Source of the DNA: an uncultured Lachnospiraceae bacterium
Lineage (GTDB): Bacteria; Bacillota; Clostridia; Lachnospirales; Lachnospiraceae
Assembly (NCBI GenBank): GCA_910579425.1
Contig: CAJTVL010000001.1
Location: forward strand, 1-64,000
Direction: 5' to 3'
Length of the DNA: 64,000 bases
A model generated the notes under the pieces. That model did no database searches, was not told the DNA's origin, and saw only the letters and a list, made by a program, of their open reading frames with translations. A program made the translations under genes and the position numbers. Of this stretch, positions 51,710 to 59,912 are shown piece by piece (the stretch's first letter is position 1; each line of letters opens with the position of its first letter).

Positions 51710-52831
51710 TCAGGCTTTGCATTTGTTTACGATTGCAGCCATTTCATCCCACTTCTTTTCCATATCGGCAACTAACTTAAACTGGGTTCTGGCGCGGTCA
51801 AGGTTGTGGTTTTCCCGGTGGATTTTGAAGTAGACGTCGCCTTCCAGGAAGTCCGCCAGAAACCGGAGTCCGCATTCGAAAGTCATCAGTTTGGCACCCA
51901 TGGGAAGCATTTCAATCTCCTTGCCCGTCAGGCTCCCGTCACAGCCTTCCAGATAGCCTTTGACAAAGGCCTCAAAGAGGGATAAATCCAGCTCAACCTT
52001 GTCAAGATCCTGCTCGTCCTCAGCTCCTGTGCTGGCCCCAAAGCGAATGGAGTCGCCAAAATCGTAGAGGGAAAGACCCGGCATTACCGTGTCAAGGTCA
52101 ATGATGCAGAGGGCCTTTTGGGTGTCCGCGTCAAAGAGAATATTGTTCAGCTTGGTGTCATTGTGGGTTACCCGAAGGGGAAGCTCACCGGCACTGAGCA
52201 GGTCGGTTAAGGCGCAGGCTTCTTTCTCCCGCTCTAAGGCAAAGGCAATTTCCTTTTGGGCCATAGCGGCTCTTCCCAGCTTATCCTCCCTGACCGCTTT
52301 TTGGAAATCCCGGAAACGGGAAGGGGTATTATGGAAGTTGGGAATGGTTTCGTGGAGGGTGTCCGCGGGATAGTCGGCCAGCATCTTCTGGAAATTTCCA
52401 AAGGCAGCGGCGCTGTCGTAAAAATCCTTGGCGCTTTCTACTTTTTCGAGACAGACGGTTTTCTCGATAAACGGGAATATCCGCCAGTAATTGTGGCTTG
52501 TGTCCTCGTAAAAGCAGGCTCCCGATTTGGTTTTGATTACATTGAGAGTCTCCCGGTCCGGGTCGCCGCCGGCGGCAAGGATGATTTTGCGCAGGTATTC
52601 CGTTACGTTTGACATATTTTCCATGAGCAGAGGCGGATTTTTAAAGATGGAATGATTCATCCGCTGCAGGATGTAGCGGCTCTGTCCCCCCTGGGGAGTT
52701 TCATAAACAAGCAAAAAGGTGTCGTTGATGTGGCCGTTTCCGTAAGGCCGCTTTTCGATTACGTTGCCCTCTATGGCAAATTGGGATATGGCCTCGTCAA
52801 TTTTGGCGCAGGCTGTGTTTTCTGGGTTCAT
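51710..52831 (-). CDS. Aminoglycoside-phosphotransferase-fold kinase, N-acetylhexosamine 1-kinase (NahK)-like
   Basis: A 373-residue kinase. It matches NahK of bifidobacteria through much of its length as I remember that protein: PYGNGHINDTFL, YILQRMNHSIFKNPPLLMENM, AAAFGNFQKMLADY, RVTHNDTKLNNILFD (catalytic Asp) and IIDLDTVMPGLSLYDFGDSIRFGAST. NahK phosphorylates GlcNAc/GalNAc at C1 in the lacto-N-biose/galacto-N-biose salvage route, which would suit host glycan use. In this window no LNB phosphorylase or epimerase is adjacent, so substrate remains an inference. AAGGAG precedes the ATG. Confidence 0.8.
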   Translation of the reverse strand: MNPENTACAKIDEAISQFAIEGNVIEKRPYGNGHINDTFLLVYETPQGGQSRYILQRMNHSIFKNPPLLMENMSNVTEYLRKIILAAGGDPDRETLNVIKTKSGACFYEDTSHNYWRIFPFIEKTVCLEKVESAKDFYDSAAAFGNFQKMLADYPADTLHETIPNFHNTPSRFRDFQKAVREDKLGRAAMAQKEIAFALEREKEACALTDLLSAGELPLRVTHNDTKLNNILFDADTQKALCIIDLDTVMPGLSLYDFGDSIRFGASTGAEDEQDLDKVELDLSLFEAFVKGYLEGCDGSLTGKEIEMLPMGAKLMTFECGLRFLADFLEGDVYFKIHRENHNLDRARTQFKLVADMEKKWDEMAAIVNKCKA

Positions 52832-52870
52832 AGGTACTCCTTATCAATTATTATTAGTTTTGATGAATAC

Positions 52871-52899
52871 AATATAACAGAAATTATAAAATCTGTCTA
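52871..52899 (-). promoter_or_regulatory. Possible promoter of the NahK-like gene
   Basis: Minus strand TAGACA (52899-52894), 17-base spacer, TATATT (52876-52871), about 40 bases before the ATG. Confidence 0.4.
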
Positions 52900-52918
52900 T
52901 AAAATTAAGCAGAAAAAA

Positions 52919-52958
52919 ACTCTGTTTTAACCATAATAGACAAATAAAAAAACAGAGT
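52919..52958. repeat. Inverted repeat in the divergent promoter region
   Basis: ACTCTGTTTT (52919-52928) and AAAACAGAGT (52949-52958), a perfect 10-base inverted repeat with 20 bases between. It lies upstream of both the NahK-like gene and the Na/Pi transporter gene, and may be an operator. Confidence 0.45.
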
Positions 52959-52991
52959 GTATTCCGTACTTTAAAATCTGCAAAATGCCTG

Positions 52992-53020
52992 TATTCAAAA
53001 GGAAAGAAATAGTGTACAAT
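52992..53020 (+). promoter_or_regulatory. Possible promoter of the Na/Pi cotransporter gene
   Basis: TATTCA (52992-52997), 17-base spacer, TACAAT (53015-53020). A GCGCAT/ATGCGC hairpin follows in the leader at 53076-53092, just before the ribosome site. Confidence 0.4.
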
Positions 53021-53107
53021 GAAAAATACAGGCTTACTTAAGAAAAGGAATCGGGGCTGTGCGGCCCTGACTTATGCGCATTCGGGATGCGCGGATAGGA
53101 GCAAAAG

Positions 53108-54883
53108 ATGGATATATTTCGTATACTGACCATGATTGGAGGTCTGGCGCTGTTCCTCTACGGGATGGAGGTGCTGGGGGACGGGCTCAAAAAGATGTCC
53201 GGCGGCAAGCTGGAGATTATTCTGGAAAAGCTCACCTCCAACAAGCTGATGGCTATTCTTCTGGGCGCAGGGGTGACGGCGGTGATCCAGTCCTCCTCGG
53301 CAACCACAGTTATGGTGGTAGGCTTTGTCAATTCGGGGATCATGAAGCTTACCCAGGCCATAGGAGTAATTCTGGGAGCCAATGTGGGTACTACGGTTAC
53401 GGCCTGGCTTTTGAGTTTAAGCGGCGTGGACGGCTCGGGTCTTTTCCTGCAGCTTCTCAAGCCCTCTTCCTTTTCCCCGATCCTTGCGATTGCAGGGGTG
53501 GCCGTGCGGAGTATGAGCAAAAGAGAAAAGCACAGAGATATGGCAACGATTATGATCGGCTTTGCGGTGCTTATGATCGGGATGGATACCATGTCGAACG
53601 CGGTAAAGCCGCTGGCGGAAATCCCCGAATTTACCAATATTCTGTTTATGTTTTCCAACCCGGTGATCGGTATGCTGGTGGGGCTTGTGCTTACGGCAAT
53701 CATCCAGTCTTCTTCGGCTTCCGTGGGTATCCTTCAGGCCATGTGCGCCTCCGGTGCGGTGAGTTATTCCACGGCCATTCCCATTATTATGGGACAGAAT
53801 GTGGGGGATTGCGTAGCCGCCCTGCTCTCCAGTGCCGGGGCAGGGAATAAGGCCAGAAGAGCGGCGCTGGTGAACCTTTACTACAAAATTATCAAGACAG
53901 CCGCCTTTATGGTGATTTTTTATACGCTGGATGCGGTTTTTCATTTCGCATTTCTCTCCAACAGCGCCAGCGCCCTTGGGGTTGCGGTGATACATACGGC
54001 TTTTAACGTGGTGGCGGTAATCCTGATTTATCCTTTCACCCAGGTGCTGGAGCGGCTGGTTTATCTCACGATACCGGAAACGGAGGAAGAGCTTCGCAGC
54101 AGAGAGCCTGCCAAACAGGAGATACAGATTCTGGATGCCCGTTTCTTAAGCACCCCCGGCTTTGCTCTGGAGCAATGTAAAAATGCGGCAATTGACATGG
54201 CCGGATATGCCAGAGAAGGGCTGTTCCTGGCGGCAGGGCTTTTTGAGAAGTTCGATAAAAAGGCGGCCGCCAGGGTGATCGAGCTTGAAGAACTGGTGGA
54301 TCACTATGAGGACGAGCTGGGTTCCTATCTGGTGAAATTAAGCAGCAAGCACCTTACATCCAAGGACAGTCAGGAGCTGTCGGTGCTGCTCCATTGTATC
54401 GGGGATTTTGAGCGGATTTCGGATCACGCCATCAATATTATGGAGTCTGCGGAGGAGATGCATGAGAAAAAGCTGTATTTTTCCAGGAAGGCAGAGGAGG
54501 AGCTTGCAGTCTTTACCGGTGCGGTGAAGGATATTATTAATACTTCTTTCCGGGTATTTATAGAAGAGGATTTGAGCCTGGCAGATAAGGTTGAACCTAT
54601 GGAGGAAGTGATAGATTATCTGAACTCCGAGGTAAAGAAGAGACATATCAAGCGGCTGCGCAAGGGCAAATGTACCATAGAAATGGGATTTGTGCTCTCG
54701 GATATTTCCACCAATTATGAGAGGGTGGCAGACCATTGCTCCAATATAGCGCTCTGTCTGCTGCAGCTCAATGAGGAGAATTTCGGAACCCATGAATACC
54801 AGGATAATCTGACAAGTAAGGATAATGAGGCGTTTAAGGTGGAGGTAAAGCGTCTGAGAGAACAATATCAATTGCCTAAATAA
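53108..54883 (+). CDS. Na/Pi cotransporter with PhoU-like C-terminal domain
   Basis: A 591-residue protein. The first 330 residues are a NptA/NptB-type sodium-phosphate cotransporter with the duplicated QSSS motifs in TAVIQSSSATTVMVVGFV and TAIIQSSSASVGIL, and GANVGTTVTAWL/GQNVGDCVAALL. The remaining part is helical and matches PhoU: LLHCIGDFERISDHAINIMESAEEM and ISTNYERVADHCSNIALCLL, with the E-R-x-x-D-H metal-binding repeats. Such fusions import phosphate at the membrane with built-in regulation. AGGAG precedes the ATG. The gene has its own promoter and a stem-loop in its leader. Confidence 0.93.
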   Translation: MDIFRILTMIGGLALFLYGMEVLGDGLKKMSGGKLEIILEKLTSNKLMAILLGAGVTAVIQSSSATTVMVVGFVNSGIMKLTQAIGVILGANVGTTVTAWLLSLSGVDGSGLFLQLLKPSSFSPILAIAGVAVRSMSKREKHRDMATIMIGFAVLMIGMDTMSNAVKPLAEIPEFTNILFMFSNPVIGMLVGLVLTAIIQSSSASVGILQAMCASGAVSYSTAIPIIMGQNVGDCVAALLSSAGAGNKARRAALVNLYYKIIKTAAFMVIFYTLDAVFHFAFLSNSASALGVAVIHTAFNVVAVILIYPFTQVLERLVYLTIPETEEELRSREPAKQEIQILDARFLSTPGFALEQCKNAAIDMAGYAREGLFLAAGLFEKFDKKAAARVIELEELVDHYEDELGSYLVKLSSKHLTSKDSQELSVLLHCIGDFERISDHAINIMESAEEMHEKKLYFSRKAEEELAVFTGAVKDIINTSFRVFIEEDLSLADKVEPMEEVIDYLNSEVKKRHIKRLRKGKCTIEMGFVLSDISTNYERVADHCSNIALCLLQLNEENFGTHEYQDNLTSKDNEAFKVEVKRLREQYQLPK

Positions 54884-54986
54884 GGGGCAGAATTTTGTAA
54901 TCAGCCCATGAAAGTCCGTTTTATGGGACAGCCAGAATGTTATTCTGAGATTAAGGAAAACAGATCAGAATGACAGGAGGCCAAAA

Positions 54987-55088
54987 ATGAAAGGATATTT
55001 TGTAAATGACGGATACATGGGTATGGTAGAGGGAAGATATATGTTGTTTGCCAGCGAGGAGGATTACAGGGAATATTTGGAGGGGTGA
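54987..55088 (+). CDS. 33-residue small protein
   Basis: ATG 54987 with an ideal ACAGGAGG six bases upstream opens a 33-codon frame ending TGA at 55086-55088. The product begins MKGYFVNDGYMGMVEGRYML and continues FASEEDYREYLEG: acidic, aromatic-rich, with a VNDGYMGxVxGRYxLFASExDY pattern that reads as a compact folded peptide and that I believe recurs in related Clostridia. It lies between the Na/Pi gene and the pyrophosphatase gene. Function unknown. Confidence 0.7.
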   Translation: MKGYFVNDGYMGMVEGRYMLFASEEDYREYLEG

Positions 55089-55144
55089 GACCGATATTCT
55101 GCGGCGCTTTATCCCAGAAGACGAGGGATACAGAGGGCAAAAAA

Positions 55145-55783
55145 ATGAAAATTATTTACGGCACGGGCAATCGTGCAAAGATTGCATATATGCAGAGAGC
55201 GCTTGCGGGCCTTCCGCTGGAAATAACAGGGGTAAAGCAGGCGGCGGCAATGAAAGGGATTTTCCTTCCCGAGGTGGAAGAAACCGGCGCCACGCCTCTT
55301 GAAAATGCAAGGCAAAAGGCGGAAAAATATTATGAGCTGTTCCAAAGTCCGGTATTTTCCTGTGACAGCGGGCTGTATCTCCGGAGCCATGCCGACGGTC
55401 AGCCCCTCCCGGCCGGAGAACAGCCGGGAATCCATGTGCGGGGTGTGGCAGGACGCTATACGGATGATGAACTGCTGGCTCATTATATCGGGCTGGTGAG
55501 GAAATACGGGCAGATACGGGCCAGGTATAAAAACGCGATCTGCCTGATCTGGAATGAACGGCTCAGGGCGGAGAGTATGGCCGAGGATTTATGGGGCAGT
55601 CCTTTTCTTCTCACGGACAAGCCCCATGCGAAAAGGGTGGAGGGTTTCCCTCTTGACAGTATCTCCCTGGATATAAAAACCGGCCGGTATTGCTATGACC
55701 TGGAGGAAAATTCCCAGGACGATCTGGTATCACAGAGAGGATTTGCCGGATTTTTTGAGGACTTTTTGAAAACTGCGCGATAA
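55145..55783 (+). CDS. Ham1/RdgB-type non-canonical purine NTP pyrophosphatase (divergent)
   Basis: A 212-residue protein. The N-terminus KIIYGTGNRAKIAYMQRAL and the segment TPLENARQKAEKYYELFQSPVFSCDSGLYL match the Ham1/RdgB family, which hydrolyses XTP and dITP. The later part is divergent: the usual GFGYDPxF loop reads as LWGSPFLLTD, and the C-terminal basic motif HRxxA is not evident (VSQRGFAGFFEDFL instead). It may be an inactive or specialised paralog. ATG 55145 with GAGGGC upstream is used rather than the GTG at 55085, which lies in the stop region of the small ORF. Confidence 0.72.
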   Translation: MKIIYGTGNRAKIAYMQRALAGLPLEITGVKQAAAMKGIFLPEVEETGATPLENARQKAEKYYELFQSPVFSCDSGLYLRSHADGQPLPAGEQPGIHVRGVAGRYTDDELLAHYIGLVRKYGQIRARYKNAICLIWNERLRAESMAEDLWGSPFLLTDKPHAKRVEGFPLDSISLDIKTGRYCYDLEENSQDDLVSQRGFAGFFEDFLKTAR

Positions 55784-55886
55784 CTTACAGCTTTTCATGG
55801 AAATTGACGTAATTTATACTGATAACAGCGGCATAAGGCCGGCGAATGAAAATAACAGTTTTTCTGAGAGGTAGGAGTATTCTGAT

Positions 55887-56273
55887 ATGCAGAAAGAAAC
55901 AGAGAAGAAGGTGGAACAAATGATTTCGCATATGATGCTGGATATGGGGGTACCGGCTCATTTGAAGGGATACAGGTATGTGCGCGCAGCGGTGCTCATG
56001 GCGGAGGAAGATATGAAGGTAGTGGGAAGCGTCACAAAGCTTCTTTATCCTGAAATAGCCAAGCGGTATAATACCACAGACGGCAAGGTGGAGCGGGCAA
56101 TCCGCAACGCAATAGAAATTTCCTGGGAGAGAGGAAATAAGGAAACCTTTGAGTGTCTGTTTGGTTATTGTGCCGACAGCGGGCAGGGCAGGCCTACCAA
56201 CAGTGAGTACATAGCGGTAATTGCCGATACGATCAGAATACGGATGAATCAGCAAAGTATGAAAGAAGGATAA
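55887..56273 (+). CDS. Stand-alone Spo0A C-terminal DNA-binding domain protein
   Basis: A 128-residue protein that is almost only the Spo0A effector domain: MISHMMLDMGVPAHLKGYRY, VGSVTKLLYPEIAKRYNTTDGKVERAIRNAIEISWERGN in consecutive blocks, and FGYCADSGQGRPTNSEYIAVIAD. All three are signature segments of the Spo0A helix-turn-helix and recognition helix. The receiver domain is absent, so it would not be regulated by phosphorylation; it could bind 0A boxes constitutively or heterodimerise. AGGAG precedes the ATG. Transcribed in the same direction as the pseudaminic acid genes that follow 36 bases later. Confidence 0.85.
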   Translation: MQKETEKKVEQMISHMMLDMGVPAHLKGYRYVRAAVLMAEEDMKVVGSVTKLLYPEIAKRYNTTDGKVERAIRNAIEISWERGNKETFECLFGYCADSGQGRPTNSEYIAVIADTIRIRMNQQSMKEG

Positions 56274-56309
56274 TTTCGGTTTTTACAATGAGAAAGGATG
56301 ACAGATACA

Positions 56310-57503
56310 ATGGATAAGCCGGCAATATGCGGGGGAAAGCCCGTTCGCGACAAAAAAATTTATTATGGACATCAGTATATTGACGAGGATGATATACAGG
56401 CGGTGGTGGAGGTTTTGAGAAGTGATTATCTCACCTGCGGCCCGAAGATTGAGGAATTAGAAGACAGGCTCTGCCGGATTACCGGAGCCAGGTACGCGGT
56501 GGTGTGCAGCAATGGCACTGCGGCTCTGCATATGGCGGCGATGGCTGCGGGGATTGGAGAGGGGGACGAGGTGATCACTACCCCGATTACCTTTGCCGCT
56601 TCTGCAAACTGCGCGCTTTACTGCGGCGCCAAACCGGTATTTGCCGACATCAATGAGGAAACCTACAATATCGATCCCGGGCAGGTGAAAGCCCTCACGA
56701 ATGAACGGACAAAGGCGGTGGTAGCTGTGGACTATACCGGACAGTCCGCAGAGCTGGACGAGCTTCTGGCGCACTGCCGGGAAAAAGGGCTGGTGCTGAT
56801 CGAGGATGGGGCCCATGTAATCGGTACCCGCTATAAGGGGAAATGGAACGGCTCCATTGCCGATATGACTACCTTGAGTTTTCATCCGGTGAAAACCGTT
56901 ACCTGCGGGGAGGGCGGGGCGGTGCTCACCAACAGCAAAGAGTACTACAAAAAGCTTCTTTTGTACCGCGCCCATGGCATTACCCGGGATCCTGAGCTGT
57001 TAGAGCATGAACCGGACGGCCCGTGGTATTATGAGCAGTTAACTCTTGGCATGAATTACCGGATGACGGATATACAGGCGGCTTTGCTTTTGAGCCAGCT
57101 GGACAAGCTTAACGCCTTTTCGAAGAGAAGGAAAGAGATTGTCAGGGCTTATAATGAAGCCTTTGGGAGGGTGCCTTCGATCATTGTGCAGAAGGAAATA
57201 CCGGAGTCGGATACCACAAGGCATCTGTATATTCTGCGTCTTGATCTTACAAAGCTGCAGATTGGCAGAAAGGAATTTTTTGAAGCCCTTGATGCGGAGA
57301 ATGTGTGCTGTAATGTACACTACATTCCAACCTATTATTTCCCTTATTATGAAAGGCTGGGATACCGCAGAGGATTATGTCCCAGAGCGGAAAAGCTGTA
57401 TGAGGAAATTATCAGTCTGCCTCTTTACTACGCCATGACGGATCAGGATGTGCAGGATGTGATAGAGGCAGTGAAGAAGGTGGCGGATTATTACGGTAAA
57501 TGA
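56310..57503 (+). CDS. pseC: PseC-type UDP-sugar 4-aminotransferase
   Basis: A 397-residue PLP-dependent aminotransferase of the DegT/DnrJ/EryC1 group. PseC converts UDP-2-acetamido-2,6-dideoxy-4-keto-arabino-hexose to the 4-amino-altrose intermediate of pseudaminic acid. Seen: KPAICGGKPVRDKKIYYGHQ, VVCSNGTAALHMAAMAAGIG, TTPITFAASANCALYCGAKP, LIEDGAHVIGTRYKGK and the PLP lysine in TLSFHPVKTVTCGEGGA, the last three being strong PseC signatures. Start is ATG 56310 (or ATG 56298, four codons upstream; ribosome-site spacing does not decide). First gene of a plus-strand trio with a glycosyltransferase and an ATP-grasp enzyme. Confidence 0.88.
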   Translation: MDKPAICGGKPVRDKKIYYGHQYIDEDDIQAVVEVLRSDYLTCGPKIEELEDRLCRITGARYAVVCSNGTAALHMAAMAAGIGEGDEVITTPITFAASANCALYCGAKPVFADINEETYNIDPGQVKALTNERTKAVVAVDYTGQSAELDELLAHCREKGLVLIEDGAHVIGTRYKGKWNGSIADMTTLSFHPVKTVTCGEGGAVLTNSKEYYKKLLLYRAHGITRDPELLEHEPDGPWYYEQLTLGMNYRMTDIQAALLLSQLDKLNAFSKRRKEIVRAYNEAFGRVPSIIVQKEIPESDTTRHLYILRLDLTKLQIGRKEFFEALDAENVCCNVHYIPTYYFPYYERLGYRRGLCPRAEKLYEEIISLPLYYAMTDQDVQDVIEAVKKVADYYGK

Positions 57504-57569
57504 CGGATAATTTGTGGCTTACTGCAGAAGGAGACAGGGGCTTAAGAGACGCAGGACGGAGAGTATGAA

Positions 57570-58610
57570 ATGAAGCTGAGTGTAATTGTGCCCGTTTATA
57601 ATATGGCAGAGGGGGATAAGCTTGTCTGGTGCCTTGACTCCCTGGTGAATCAGACCATAACCGACTATGAGATTATTGCGGTGGACGACTGTTCCACCGA
57701 CAATTCTCTTGACATATTAAGGGAGTATGAAAAGAGGTACCCGGACAAGTTCAAGGTTATGGCCTCCCGCGTCAACAAGAGACAGGGGGGCGCAAAAAAT
57801 CTGGGGCTTACCCAGGCAGCGGGAGAATGGATCGGTTTTATTGACAGTGACGACTGGGTGACTCCTGATTATTATGAAAAGCTTCTGGCCTGCGCAGAAG
57901 AGGCAGGGGCGGATATGGCGGGATGCGATTATCATCTTACCGGTGAGCACAGTATGGAAATCGGGCAGGTGGTGCCTAACAATAAAATATCCCAGGCAGG
58001 AGTTTTGACCAAAGAAAAATACAGATCCCTGATACTGGACAGCGGCAGTCTTGTGGTTAAAATCTATAAAAGGCATATCATTTTGGATTATCCCAACCGT
58101 TTTCCCGAGAACATCTTTTATGAGGACAATGCGATCAGCAATTCCTGGATGCTGAGAGCGAAGAAGTTTGCTTATCTGCCGGAGCCGCTTTACTACTATT
58201 ATCAGCACGGAACATCCACCGTACACACGATCACCCAAAGGCGCTGTGAGGATCGGATGGAGGCGGCAAGGATTATGGTCAGGGAGGCCAGGGAGTTTGG
58301 CTATCTGGAGGAGTATTACCCAGAAATAGAAAGCAGTTTTACGACCCTGTTTTATGTCAATACCCTGTTTTCTTATATGGCCGGTGTGAAAAAAAGAAAA
58401 TACGGTTTTGTGAAGGCTCTTGGGAGGGAAATGAAAGAAACCTTTCCGCAATTCAGGGAAAATCCTTATTATCGGGAAAGGGTCCATGAGGAGGAGCGGA
58501 AACTGATTCGCATGCATATGAAGTCTACGCTGTATTTTATGCTGTACTATAAGCTGCTTTGGAGTTACAGGAATTTCAGAAGGAAACTTTCCGGAGGGGA
58601 TAAGAATTGA
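57570..58610 (+). CDS. Family 2 glycosyltransferase
   Basis: A 346-residue cytoplasmic GT-A enzyme with LSVIVPVYNMAEGDKL, AVDDCSTDNSLDIL and the donor-binding FIDSDDWVTPDYY (DxD variant DSDD), followed by an acceptor domain of about 190 residues ending in a basic tail. Such SpsA/WcaA-like enzymes decorate surface polysaccharide or flagellin glycans. GGAG nine bases before the ATG. It overlaps the ATP-grasp gene by four bases (TTGA). Donor and acceptor unknown; the context points to glycan assembly around pseudaminic acid. Confidence 0.88.
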   Translation: MKLSVIVPVYNMAEGDKLVWCLDSLVNQTITDYEIIAVDDCSTDNSLDILREYEKRYPDKFKVMASRVNKRQGGAKNLGLTQAAGEWIGFIDSDDWVTPDYYEKLLACAEEAGADMAGCDYHLTGEHSMEIGQVVPNNKISQAGVLTKEKYRSLILDSGSLVVKIYKRHIILDYPNRFPENIFYEDNAISNSWMLRAKKFAYLPEPLYYYYQHGTSTVHTITQRRCEDRMEAARIMVREAREFGYLEEYYPEIESSFTTLFYVNTLFSYMAGVKKRKYGFVKALGREMKETFPQFRENPYYRERVHEEERKLIRMHMKSTLYFMLYYKLLWSYRNFRRKLSGGDKN

Positions 58611-59830
58611 AAACAGCAATTATCGGCGCCAGCGGGGAGGCGCTGCACACAATCGAAAAGGCCCGTAAGAGCGGGCTGAAGGTGATTGCCTTAGACGGCG
58701 ATCCAAAGGCGGCCGGCCTGTCTGCGGCGGATGAAGCGGTTGTGACAGATATTACGGATGAGACTTTGGTGATAGACACTCTGAGAAAGGAGAGGCCGGA
58801 TTTTTTGCTGACGGTACCGATAGGAAGGTATCTGACCACCACAGGAGCAGTCAACGATGCCCTGGGGCTGCCGGGAATCAGCCGGGAAATGGCGGTTTTG
58901 TGTACGGATAAGCTTTTGTTCCACGAAAAGCTGCATGGGGCAGGGCTGCGGCAATGCAGGTGTTATGGGTGGGACGGTTTCAGACTGAAAGATGCAAAGA
59001 GGGAAGTCGGTCGGGGGACAGAGGAATTTTTCAGGGAGCAGGAAATCCGGTTCCCGGCGATTTTAAAACCCAGATACGGCTCCGGCAGCAGGGGGATTCA
59101 TATGATTTTTGACCGGGAACAGTTGCGGAAAGCGCTGAAAGAGGTTTCCGGTGAACCCTATCTGTTAGAAGAGTGCGTTGCAGGAGAAGAATACGGCGTT
59201 GACGGAGCCGTGACAAAGGATGGCTTTCAGATGGTGCTGCTTCGCAAAAAGGAGAATACGCCGCCTCCCTTCCGGCAGGCGGTGGGGTATTATTCGGTGC
59301 AGCCCGGAGAAGATTTTTGGAAGCAGGTAGAGGAATACATGAGAAGGACGGTGAAGTGCCTGGGGTTAAAAGAGTGCTTGCTTCACGGGGATATTATCAG
59401 AAGTGAGCACGGCCCCTTTGCCATTGAGGTTTCGGCCAGACCCTCCGGCCATAATCTTCACAACCTCTTTACCCCTATGTGTACCGGCGTGGATATGGCG
59501 GAGGAATATATCAAATACAGGATGGGACTTTCCTGCGATTTTGTCCCTCACAAAACCGGAAGGATGTTGATTCATTATTTTGACCTGCAGGGAAAGATTG
59601 CCTATATCCCCTCGAGGGAGCAGGTGAGAAAAGCCCTTCGGGCGAGACTTCTGGAATGGCAGTGTAATATTAAGGCCGGAGATGAGTTAAAGGCGGCCGG
59701 GGACGGGCATTCCCTCATGGGCCGGGGCTATTTTGTGCTGGAAGACGAAAGAGGGAAAGACAGGAACACGGAAGAGAATGATGCATTTCTCAAAGATCAG
59801 GCAGACAGGGTGAAGGAGCTGTTCGGGTAA
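58607..59830 (+). CDS. ATP-grasp ligase associated with nonulosonic acid synthesis
   Basis: A 407-residue ATP-grasp enzyme. The N-terminal Rossmann-like domain (KTAIIGASGEALHTIEKAR, KVIALDGDPKAAGL) precedes the ATP-grasp fold with FPAILKPRYGSGSRGIHMIF (ATP-lysine loop), YLLEECVAGEEYGVDGAV and the metal-binding FAIEVSARPSGHNLHNL. The family joins a carboxylate to an amine or thiol through an acyl-phosphate; members next to sugar genes attach amino acids to amino sugars. The start is TTG with GGAGGGG upstream and overlaps the glycosyltransferase stop. It may add an amino acid to pseudaminic acid or to its glycan; this is inference from context. Confidence 0.8.
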   Translation: MKTAIIGASGEALHTIEKARKSGLKVIALDGDPKAAGLSAADEAVVTDITDETLVIDTLRKERPDFLLTVPIGRYLTTTGAVNDALGLPGISREMAVLCTDKLLFHEKLHGAGLRQCRCYGWDGFRLKDAKREVGRGTEEFFREQEIRFPAILKPRYGSGSRGIHMIFDREQLRKALKEVSGEPYLLEECVAGEEYGVDGAVTKDGFQMVLLRKKENTPPPFRQAVGYYSVQPGEDFWKQVEEYMRRTVKCLGLKECLLHGDIIRSEHGPFAIEVSARPSGHNLHNLFTPMCTGVDMAEEYIKYRMGLSCDFVPHKTGRMLIHYFDLQGKIAYIPSREQVRKALRARLLEWQCNIKAGDELKAAGDGHSLMGRGYFVLEDERGKDRNTEENDAFLKDQADRVKELFG

Positions 59831-59912
59831 ACGGGAGGATGGATGTTGATAAGTATACTGTTAAATTTAAAGATAATGTAATAATAAAGTGAAATGACAG
59901 GAGGGCATATAT

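Noticed and set aside
53074..53850. Plus-strand open frame overlapping the Na/Pi gene
   Set aside because: Gly/Arg-rich shadow frame; the correct frame has duplicated QSSS motifs and a clear ribosome site.
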